Below are positions 1 to 5,328 of a stretch of DNA of 5,328 nucleotides, in pieces. Origin of the DNA: Paracoccaceae bacterium (lineage in GTDB: Bacteria > Pseudomonadota > Alphaproteobacteria > Rhodobacterales > Rhodobacteraceae); assembly GCA_003564655.1 (NCBI GenBank), contig PXES01000241.1:1-5328 (forward strand), written 5' to 3'. The notes below the pieces were generated by a model, which did not search any database, was not told where the DNA came from, and worked only from the letters and a program-made list of their open reading frames with translations. The position numbers were made by a program, and so were the translations under genes. Each line of letters begins with the position of its first letter. Position 1 is the first letter of the stretch.

Positions 1-1387
1 AACGTCCGGCTGTCAGCCGGTTTTCCAGAAACAGCGACCGCAGATATTCGGAGTGCATTCTTGCGGGCATTCGCGTGGTATCCGCATTCCACACGCCGAT
101 ATCGCTGGGCAGATCCTCGCGCCCCAGGAAATACCGCTGCACATTGCGGGTGTAGATCAGATCCTCGGACCGAATTGCAGCAAAGGCGCGGGCCATCTGC
201 GGGCGGTCCAGATAGCCCTGTTCCCACATCAGATCCTCAAGAAAGGCGATCTGGCTTTCATCCAGAAACATCAGCAATTCGCCCGCTTCCACGAAATCCA
301 CCTGCGCAGCCATCAGCGTGATCGACCCCAGCCGCGTATCACCATCGCGTGCCATTGTGGCGGCTGTGATGGCCAGAATCGTGACGCCCAGACAGTAGCC
401 GACCGCATTGACCGGAACATCAGGCACGATGGCACAAACTGCATCAAGCGCGGCCAGAACGCCGCGCTTGCGGTAATCTTCCAGTGACAATTCCGCCTGA
501 TCCGCAGTCGGGTTGTACCATGAAATCATGAAGACGGTGAAGCCTTGCGCCACCAGATAGCGCACCATCGAATTATGCGGTGACAGATCGAGAATATAGT
601 ATTTCATGATCCAGGCCGGCACGATCAGGATAGGCTGCGCGCGCACCTGCTCTGTCTGCGGCGCATACTGGATCAACTCGAACAGGTCATTGCGAAACAC
701 CACCTGACCAGGGGTGCAGGCAAGATCCTTGCCGATCTCAAAGCCTTCAGGGGCGGGATCGCGATGACCGCTGAGCGTCTTGATCATGTCGCGGGAAAAC
801 TTGCCCATGCCTTCAGTCAGGTTGCGGCCTTCTGTGTCCCGCGTGGCCGCGATGATTTCGGGATTGAGCCAGGGAAAATTGGAGGGCGAGACCAGATCGA
901 GCGTCTGGCGGGCCAGAAAACGCGCGCGCTCGGCATCTTCACGGCGCAAGCCGCGCATGGGTTCGGTCGCGTGATCCCACCAGTCCTGCGTTGCCAAAAA
1001 CCCCTGCTGCCACATCCGAAACGGCTGTTTTTGCCAGTCGGGATGAGTGAAACGGTGGTCATAAGGCTTTGGCGAGAAGGGCGCTTTTGCTTCGGGATCA
1101 AGCAAGCCCCCCATCAGCTTCAGCGCGTTTTTCTGCGCATGTTCGAGCAATTCCAACTGGCGGCCCGGTGAGCGCACCATATGCTGCGCCCAATCGCTCC
1201 AGGCCTCCAGAAAGGCATGGCTTGACACGCCGCCGCTCAGCTTTGCCATGACACCGCGCGCAGCACGGTCAAAAGTCTGATGGGACGGTTTCGTTTTCGA
1301 AGACGCCGCCGGTTTTACACCCGGCAGTTGCACCATGGCGGGGGGATCCAGTCTGCTTTTCGGCGCCTTAGAGCGATCGGGGGGCAT
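1..1387 (-). CDS. phaC: Class I-like PHA (poly-3-hydroxybutyrate) synthase PhaC, C-terminus cut by window edge
   Basis: This gene encodes a polyhydroxyalkanoate synthase, which polymerises 3-hydroxyacyl-CoA into storage polyester at the granule surface. The 462 visible residues begin at ATG 1387 (MPPDRSKAPK). PhaC N-terminal domain signatures include SPSNFPWLNPEI (167-178), GKDLACTPGQVVFRNDLFEL (219-238) and PILIVPAWIMKYYILDLSP (252-270). The lipase-like box GYCLG (330-334) places the nucleophile at Cys332. WNADTTRMP (433-441) is also typical of PHA synthases. The catalytic Asp and His, expected some 160 and 190 residues after the Cys, lie beyond the left edge, so completeness cannot be judged. 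The residue after the box is Val336-side of the usual second Gly: the family normally has GxCxGG, here GYCLGV. The first 35 or so residues are polar and proline-rich and probably disordered. The start lies 3 bases after the stop of the FtsH-like gene, with a ribosome binding site inside that gene, so it is the second gene of an operon. Function is confident; the exact substrate range is not readable. Confidence 0.95.
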   Translation of the reverse strand, partial: MPPDRSKAPKSRLDPPAMVQLPGVKPAASSKTKPSHQTFDRAARGVMAKLSGGVSSHAFLEAWSDWAQHMVRSPGRQLELLEHAQKNALKLMGGLLDPEAKAPFSPKPYDHRFTHPDWQKQPFRMWQQGFLATQDWWDHATEPMRGLRREDAERARFLARQTLDLVSPSNFPWLNPEIIAATRDTEGRNLTEGMGKFSRDMIKTLSGHRDPAPEGFEIGKDLACTPGQVVFRNDLFELIQYAPQTEQVRAQPILIVPAWIMKYYILDLSPHNSMVRYLVAQGFTVFMISWYNPTADQAELSLEDYRKRGVLAALDAVCAIVPDVPVNAVGYCLGVTILAITAATMARDGDTRLGSITLMAAQVDFVEAGELLMFLDESQIAFLEDLMWEQGYLDRPQMARAFAAIRSEDLIYTRNVQRYFLGREDLPSDIGVWNADTTRMPARMHSEYLRSLFLENRLTAGR

Positions 1388-1390
1388 GGC

Positions 1391-3271
1391 CTATGTCCTG
1401 TTCCGGGAAAGCGGCGTGATCTTGCTGTCAGTGTCGAGACATTGACGAATGGCCGGAAGGTCGAGCGTTTCTTCGGCTTCCAGCCGCGCCACGAGGCAGA
1501 TGATCCGGTCACGATGGTCTTCGATCAAACCCACAGCCTTGGCTTCTGCATCTTGCAGCAGCGCCATCACGGCCTGATCAACGCGCGTGGCGGTTTTGTC
1601 CGAATAGCTGCGCGGTTGCGCGATCTGTTGGCCGAGGAACGGATGATCTTCGCTGTCGCGCAGATCGACCGGGCCAATCTCCGGGTCCATCCCCCAGCGC
1701 GCCACCATCGAACGTGCCAGCACTGTCGCGCGGCGGATATCATCATCCGCACCCGAACTGACCGAACCCAGCAACAGCTTTTCCGCCGCCCTTCCCGCCA
1801 AAAGTGTGACCAACTGCGCGCGCAGGTAGGATTCGGAGAGCGTGTGGCGGTCATGGGCAGGCAGCATATGGGTGCTGCCAAGGCTGCGCCCGCGCGGAAT
1901 GATCGTGACCTTGTAGATCGGATCCCCGCCGGGGTTGTAATAGGCCGCTGCAGTATGACCTGCCTCATGGACGGCCAGGCGGTGGCGCTCATCAGGCTGG
2001 ATCGCCAAGGTCCGCACAGTGCCCATCATTACCTTGTCGCGGGCCTCGTCCAGATCGTCGGGCGTGATATCGCCACCACGACGGCGGGCGGCCGTGATCG
2101 CGGCCTCGTTCAGCAGGTTTTTCAAATCCGCCCCGGAAAAACCCGGCGTGCCCGCCGCGACCTGATTCAGATCGACATCGCGGTGCAGCGGCAGCCCCTT
2201 GACATGCACCTCAAGGATCGCGCGTCGCGCATCCTTGTCCGGCAGCGACAGGGTGACATGCCGGTCAAACCGTCCCGGACGTAGCAACGCGGGATCGAGC
2301 ACATCGGGGCGGTTCGTGGCGGCCAGCACCACCACGGCCTCACGTGCGCTGAACCCGTCGAGTTCGGCAAGTATCTGGTTCAGCGTCTGTTCACGTTCGT
2401 CATGGCCACCGCCCAGACCGGTGCCGCGGGTGCGTCCGATACTGTCCAACTCGTCGATGAAGATGATCGCAGGCGCGTGCTTGCGGGCGGCTTCGAACAT
2501 CTTGCGCACGCGCCCCGCGCCGACCCCCACGAACATTTCCACAAATTCCGATCCCGAGGTGGAGAAGAACGGCACGTCCGCCTCGCCCGCCAGCGCGCGC
2601 GCCAGCAGCGTCTTGCCGGTTCCGGGCGGCCCCATCAGCAACACACCATGCGGGACAGTTGCGCCCACGCGCTGAAAACGGTCGGGATCGCGCAAAAACT
2701 CGACAAGCTCCGAGACTTCGCGCTTGGCTTCGTCCTGACCCGCAACATCGGAAAATGTGACCTTGCTGGTCAGCTTGGCAGGTTTCGAGGATCGACCGCT
2801 CAGGAAATCGCCCATTCCGCCCACTCCGCCACCAAGCCTCCCGATCATCCGACGGCTGAGCCAGAAATAGAGGGCGATGATCAGGAGCCACGGCAGGAAC
2901 CAGATCAGGGTCGAAGGCGCTCGGGGCGCTTCAGCGGTGACAGTCACACCCATCTCTTCCAGAAGCGGCAGAAGCGTTGGATCAGGCTGCACGGGCGTGA
3001 TCGCCCGCATGCGGATAGCCCCTTCAGCACTTTGTTCGTGCATCAAGGCAAGAATTGCCGTTTCCTGCAAGGTCACCTCGCGAACGTCACCATCGCGGAT
3101 CAGGGTTTTCAATTCGCTGTAGGATACAGTCTTCGTTGCACCGGGCGTGTCTGACTGCTGCGACAAAAGGAACATCAAGGCGAGCAACCCGAAAGCAATC
3201 AGCCAGAGCATTTGCATCGGTCCCGGCTTCTCAGGTTGGTCAGAGGTCGGTGGTATCTTGGGGGTGCTCAT
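1391..3271 (-). CDS. ftsH: FtsH-family membrane-anchored ATP-dependent zinc metalloprotease
   Basis: This is an AAA+ protease that extracts and degrades membrane and short-lived cytosolic proteins as a hexamer in the inner membrane. It has 626 residues. A short proline-rich N-terminus is followed by TM1 (about 21-38), a roughly 80-residue periplasmic domain, TM2 (about 121-139) and a Gly-rich linker. The AAA+ module carries Walker A GPPGTGKT (214-221), pore loop FVGV (247-250), Walker B IIFIDELD (269-276) and a second region of homology with AATNRPD and arginines R334/R337. The protease domain has HEAGH (435-439) and the third zinc ligand Asp511 in SGADDDI. All catalytic residues are present. 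It ends soon after the helical protease domain and lacks the long tail of E. coli FtsH. The start at 3271 is chosen over an in-frame ATG at 3301 because AGGAGG lies 4 bases upstream and the extra ten residues are unlike an FtsH N-terminus. It is the first gene of an operon with phaC. It may be a paralogue rather than the housekeeping FtsH; that cannot be decided from this window. Confidence 0.95.
   Translation of the reverse strand: MSTPKIPPTSDQPEKPGPMQMLWLIAFGLLALMFLLSQQSDTPGATKTVSYSELKTLIRDGDVREVTLQETAILALMHEQSAEGAIRMRAITPVQPDPTLLPLLEEMGVTVTAEAPRAPSTLIWFLPWLLIIALYFWLSRRMIGRLGGGVGGMGDFLSGRSSKPAKLTSKVTFSDVAGQDEAKREVSELVEFLRDPDRFQRVGATVPHGVLLMGPPGTGKTLLARALAGEADVPFFSTSGSEFVEMFVGVGAGRVRKMFEAARKHAPAIIFIDELDSIGRTRGTGLGGGHDEREQTLNQILAELDGFSAREAVVVLAATNRPDVLDPALLRPGRFDRHVTLSLPDKDARRAILEVHVKGLPLHRDVDLNQVAAGTPGFSGADLKNLLNEAAITAARRRGGDITPDDLDEARDKVMMGTVRTLAIQPDERHRLAVHEAGHTAAAYYNPGGDPIYKVTIIPRGRSLGSTHMLPAHDRHTLSESYLRAQLVTLLAGRAAEKLLLGSVSSGADDDIRRATVLARSMVARWGMDPEIGPVDLRDSEDHPFLGQQIAQPRSYSDKTATRVDQAVMALLQDAEAKAVGLIEDHRDRIICLVARLEAEETLDLPAIRQCLDTDSKITPLSRNRT
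1396..1399 (-). promoter_or_regulatory. Ribosome binding site of phaC inside the 3' end of the ftsH-like gene
   Basis: On the minus strand AGGA occurs 8 bases before the phaC ATG at 1387, within the last codons of the protease gene, followed by its TAG stop (1393-1391) and the triplet GCC. This supports the phaC start chosen here. It also implies that ribosomes finishing the protease can reinitiate on phaC, i.e. translational coupling (inference). Confidence 0.6.
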
Positions 3272-3275
3272 GACG

Positions 3276-3281
3276 CCTCCT
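3276..3281 (-). promoter_or_regulatory. Strong Shine-Dalgarno sequence of the ftsH-like gene
   Basis: On the minus strand a perfect AGGAGG is followed by CGTC and then ATG at 3271. The 4-base spacing is slightly short but acceptable. This site decides the start at 3271 against the upstream in-frame ATG at 3301, which has no comparable purine-rich stretch before it. Confidence 0.8.
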
Positions 3282-3344
3282 CGGTACACTTGCCTTCGCA
3301 TTTCGTGCTTATGTCTCAGGCTCGCACGGACAGGGTCGCGTTTC

Positions 3345-3373
3345 AGGATAGCAATTGAGCGTCAGCGCGTCAT
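3345..3373 (-). promoter_or_regulatory. Candidate sigma-70-type promoter for the ftsH-phaC unit
   Basis: On the minus strand ATGACG (3373-3368, four of six matches to TTGACA) is separated by 17 bases from TATCCT (3350-3345, four of six matches to TATAAT). Transcription would start near 3338 and give a leader of about 67 bases before the ATG at 3271. Position and spacing are good but both boxes are weak, so this is only the best candidate in the gap. I found no convincing heat-shock sigma-32-type promoter, although an FtsH gene might be expected to have one. Confidence 0.3.
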
Positions 3374-3519
3374 TGCGATGCATCAAGTTGTTGCGACTTG
3401 CAGACGCGCGAGCCGGACCACGAACAGCGAGATGCACCCGTTGCAGCGACGCCTGGTTGCAAAGTCGAATGTCTGTTCTGGGCCGGACATGTCGCGCACT
3501 GCAACCCTGACGCTCGAAT

Positions 3520-4884
3520 TTGCAAACTCCGCTCCCCGCCAACTGCTGCCGTTCGAGGGCGTTCGAGGCCAATGGCGGCAAATGGCAGCCGCGCTATTAC
3601 CAGCACAACGCCATCACCGCCGCACTGGAAGCCGTGGCGCAGGACCAGCGCCGCATCCTGCTGACACTGGCCACCGGGACCGGCAAGACCTCTATCGCGT
3701 TTCAGATCGCGTGGAAGCTGTTTCACGCCAAATGGAACCTGACGCGCGAACCGGTGCGCCGCCCGCGCATCCTGTTTCTGGCGGATCGCAACATTCTGGC
3801 CGATCAGGCGTATAATTCCTTCAGCGCCTTCCCGTCCGACGCCATCACCCGCATCGACCCGACCGCGATCCGCAAGAATGGCGGCCGCGTGCCGCGCAAT
3901 GCCAGCCTGTTCTTCACGATCTTCCAGACCTTCATGACCGGCGAGGGCGAGCCGATCTTTCGCCAGTATGACCCGGATTTCTTCGATTTCATCATCATCG
4001 ACGAATGCCACCGGGGCGGGGCCAAGGATGAAAGCGAATGGCGCGGGCTGCTGGCATACTTTGAGCCCGCCACCCAGCTTGGCCTGACTGCCACGCCCAA
4101 GCGCCGCCACTACGCCGACACCTACGCCTATTTCGGCGAGCCAGCCTATACCTACGCGCTGCGCGACGGGATCGAGGATGGCTACCTGACCCCGTTCAAG
4201 GTGCGCCAGATGGCCAGCACGATTGATGAATATGTCTATGACGGCAGTGATCAGGTGCCGGAAGGCGAGGTCGAGCTTGGCGACAAGTTCGGCGAGGGCG
4301 ATTTCAACACCCGCGTGATCATAGAAGAGCGCGAGCTGAGCCGCGTGCGCGAGTTCATGGACCAGATCGACCAGCGCCACAAAACGCTCGCGTTCTGCGC
4401 CACGCAGGATCACGCGGCACTGGTGCGCGACCTGATCAATCAGGTGAAGACCAGAACCCACCCGAATTACTGCATGCGCGTGACGGCAGATGACGGGGCG
4501 ATAGGCGATCAGCACCTGCGCGACTTTCAGGACAACGCGAAGACGATCCCGACGATCCTGACGACCTCGCAAAAGCTGTCCACGGGCGTGGATGCGCTGA
4601 ATGTGCGCAACATCGTGCTGATGCGCCAGATCCGGTCGATGATCGAGTTCAAGCAGATCATCGGGCGCGGAACGCAGGTCTATGAGGGCAAGGATTTCTT
4701 CACGATCTGGGATTTCGTGAAGGCGCATGAGAATTTCAACGACCCCGAATGGGATGGCGACCCGATTGACCCGGAACCCCCGCGGCCTGGGCCAGATCAA
4801 CCCGCGCCAGAGCCGCCGACTGACCCGGAAGGGCCAGAGGGTGGCAGTGGCGAGGATGAACCGAAAGCGAAGATCAGGATCTAG
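3520..4884 (+). CDS. Main open segment of the hsdR relic: SF2 helicase core plus proline-rich linker
   Basis: This is the longest uninterrupted stretch of the hsdR remnant, nominally 454 residues if the TTG at 3520 were used; recognisable homology starts at FEANGGKWQPRYYQ (from about 3562). Motifs in order, numbered from that TTG: motif I ATGTGKT (Lys56), motif Ia ILFLADRNILADQ, motif II DECH (161-164), motif III TATP (190-193), motif IV region KTLAFCATQDHA, motif V KLSTGVDA, and motif VI QIIGRGTQ (379-386). The last residue of motif VI should be the arginine finger but is Gln. A Pro/Asp/Glu-rich linker follows, and translation stops at TAG 4882-4884 with clear family sequence continuing in the same frame. 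No good start codon or ribosome binding site serves this segment, so it is probably not a functional gene by itself. It is listed apart from the pseudogene only to record the motif positions. Confidence 0.5.
   Translation: MQTPLPANCCRSRAFEANGGKWQPRYYQHNAITAALEAVAQDQRRILLTLATGTGKTSIAFQIAWKLFHAKWNLTREPVRRPRILFLADRNILADQAYNSFSAFPSDAITRIDPTAIRKNGGRVPRNASLFFTIFQTFMTGEGEPIFRQYDPDFFDFIIIDECHRGGAKDESEWRGLLAYFEPATQLGLTATPKRRHYADTYAYFGEPAYTYALRDGIEDGYLTPFKVRQMASTIDEYVYDGSDQVPEGEVELGDKFGEGDFNTRVIIEERELSRVREFMDQIDQRHKTLAFCATQDHAALVRDLINQVKTRTHPNYCMRVTADDGAIGDQHLRDFQDNAKTIPTILTTSQKLSTGVDALNVRNIVLMRQIRSMIEFKQIIGRGTQVYEGKDFFTIWDFVKAHENFNDPEWDGDPIDPEPPRPGPDQPAPEPPTDPEGPEGGSGEDEPKAKIRI
3550..3569 (+). repeat. 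10-base tandem duplication causing a frameshift in hsdR
   Basis: CGTTCGAGG occurs at 3550-3558 and again at 3560-3568, so the unit has period 10 with a single mismatch in its tenth base (G 3559, C 3569). Family sequence lies in the third frame before it and in the first frame after it. Removing ten bases joins the two parts seamlessly to read RQLLPFEANGGKWQPRYY, which fits HsdR proteins of this type. Replication slippage is the simplest origin. A 9-base target duplication left by imprecise excision of an insertion sequence is an alternative. Confidence 0.8.
4882..4884 (+). other. In-frame amber codon interrupting hsdR
   Basis: The frame reads KAKIRI, then TAG, then LADGKTRAIRYL. From memory, related HsdR proteins have a Lys just before LADGK, so a single A-to-T change of AAG would create this stop. 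Homology continues without a break for about 110 codons after it. Confidence 0.8.
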
Positions 4885-5209
4885 CTGGCCGATGGCAAGA
4901 CCCGCGCGATCCGCTATCTCGCCACCACCACCTATTGGAGCGCGGACGGCAAGCCGATTTCGGCTCAAGAGTTTATGGAGCGCCTTTTTGGGGATCTGAC
5001 CGGACTGATCACGGACGAATACCTTTTGCGCGAGGCCTGGAGCAACCCCGATGGTCGCGAGACTTTCCTGACGCAGCTGTCAGATAGAGGCTATGACACT
5101 GACCGCCTGAACGACATCCGAAGGCTAGTGGATGCACCTGACAGTGATCTGTTCGATGTGTTGGGTTATATTCTGTTCACAACGGACCCAAAGACCCGTC
5201 ATGATCGGG

Positions 5210-5245
5210 CGTATGCTGTCAGAGGCGAAAGCCTCGCGATATGCA
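5210..5245 (+). other. Frameshift zone near the hsdR C-terminus
   Basis: First-frame family-like sequence runs to about DPKTRHDRAYAVR and then drifts into an atypical tail ending at TGA 5266-5268. HsdR-like sequence resumes in the third frame from about 5238 (DMQDDLKELLISILDAYERN) and stays open to the window edge. The frame change equals loss of one base or gain of two. The exact position inside this zone cannot be fixed without a relative. Confidence 0.6.
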
Positions 5246-5328
5246 GGATGATCTCAAAGAGCTGCTGATCAGCATCCTCGATGCGTATGAACGCAATGGC
5301 GAGCACGAACTGGCGACAACGAAGCTAG

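Larger units (their letters stand above)
3272..3488. other. Divergent intergenic gap between ftsH-like gene and hsdR remnant
   Basis: The gap of 217 bases has no supported gene; the open frames that cross it have no family resemblance that I can recognise. It holds the ribosome binding site and weak promoter of the protease gene. Short symmetric elements cluster at 3365-3409: an inverted pair GCGCGTC/GACGCGC (3365-3371 and 3403-3409), the 8-base palindrome GATGCATC (3377-3384), and a 5-base stem CAAGT/ACTTG (3384-3388 and 3396-3400). Somewhere near its right end must lie the junction where the 5' part of hsdR was lost. Confidence 0.6.
3489..5328 (+). pseudogene. hsdR: Degenerate type I restriction enzyme R subunit (EcoEI-like HsdR), N-terminally truncated and frame-broken
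   Basis: An intact HsdR is the ATP-driven translocase and nuclease subunit of a type I restriction-modification complex (HsdR2M2S). Here the gene reads in three pieces. Piece one is 3489 to about 3558 (third frame), from MSRTATLTLEF to RQLLPFE. Piece two is 3560 to about 5215 (first frame), with the SF2 helicase core, a Pro-rich linker and the C-terminal domain, interrupted by TAG at 4882-4884. Piece three runs from about 5241 to the right edge (third frame), with LLISILDAYERNGEHELA resembling the HsdR C-terminal helices. Walker A would be only about 63 residues from the first ATG, whereas complete proteins carry a PD-(D/E)XK nuclease domain of roughly 150 or more residues before it; I see no trace of that domain upstream. 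Neither ATG 3489 nor ATG 3432 has a good ribosome binding site. No hsdM or hsdS is in view. Loss of function as a restriction enzyme is well supported; sequencing error could explain single lesions but not the missing domain. Confidence 0.88.

Noticed and set aside
53..487. Plus-strand open frame antisense to phaC
   Set aside because: It overlaps conserved PhaC sequence, including the catalytic box, and its His/Gln/Arg-rich translation resembles no family.
1280..2284. Long plus-strand open frame (334 codons) antisense to the ftsH-like gene
   Set aside because: It lies opposite an unmistakable FtsH coding sequence, is rich in Arg, Gln and His as expected for a GC-driven shadow frame, and shows no family motifs.
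3272..3301. Ten-residue longer N-terminus for the FtsH-like protein, starting at 3301
   Set aside because: No ribosome binding site precedes ATG 3301. The strong AGGAGG before 3271 lies inside this putative extension and fits the downstream start.
3420..3500. Possible dispersed intergenic repeat, because a translation such as KSNVCSG recalls spurious ORFs seen in repeats of alphaproteobacterial genomes
   Set aside because: Only one copy is present in the window and the resemblance is a vague memory. A genome-wide self-comparison would be needed.
3370..4968. Long minus-strand open frame (532 codons) opposite the hsdR remnant
   Set aside because: The plus strand carries clear helicase motifs in order throughout. 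The minus-strand translation is a low-complexity shadow rich in Ala, Arg, Leu and Val without recognisable domains. Its length reflects GC-rich codon bias.
3489..5328. A new helicase-only defence system
   Set aside because: Domain order and motifs match an ordinary EcoEI-like HsdR. The missing nuclease, frameshifts, amber codon and motif VI change point to a decayed restriction gene and not a new system.

Overview
The window looks like chromosomal DNA of an alphaproteobacterium, probably Rhodobacterales or a relative. The grounds are the GC-rich sequence with strong third-position GC, and the character of the PHA synthase and FtsH-like proteins. This placement is from recalled family resemblance only, because no search could be run.

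Left part (1-3271, minus strand): a compact two-gene unit. The upstream gene (3271 to 1391) encodes a membrane-anchored FtsH-family AAA+ zinc metalloprotease of 626 residues with every catalytic motif present. Its stop codon lies 3 bases before the start of the second gene (1387 to beyond base 1), a class I-like polyhydroxyalkanoate (PHA) synthase, PhaC, whose C-terminal part runs off the left edge. A Shine-Dalgarno sequence for phaC sits inside the last codons of the protease gene, so the two are almost certainly co-transcribed and probably translationally coupled. Together they suggest storage-polymer synthesis linked to membrane protein quality control.

Middle (3272-3488): a 217-base gap upstream of the protease gene. 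It holds a strong ribosome binding site, a weak candidate sigma-70-type promoter for the protease-phaC unit and some short palindromes. No gene is supported there.

Right part (3489-5328, plus strand, divergent): the decaying remnant of a type I restriction enzyme R subunit (hsdR, EcoEI-like SF2 helicase type). The helicase core and much of the C-terminal domain are easily read, but the N-terminal nuclease domain is absent. A 10-base tandem duplication breaks the frame near the 5' end, the arginine of helicase motif VI is replaced by glutamine, an in-frame amber codon interrupts the gene after the proline-rich linker, and a further frameshift lies near 5210-5245. The last part continues to the window edge in a different frame. 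No hsdM or hsdS is visible.

The most informative content is the genomic archaeology of the hsdR relic, where each lesion can be placed to within a few bases, and the tight ftsH-phaC pairing. I see no RNA gene, CRISPR array or insertion sequence, and no convincing new defence system.
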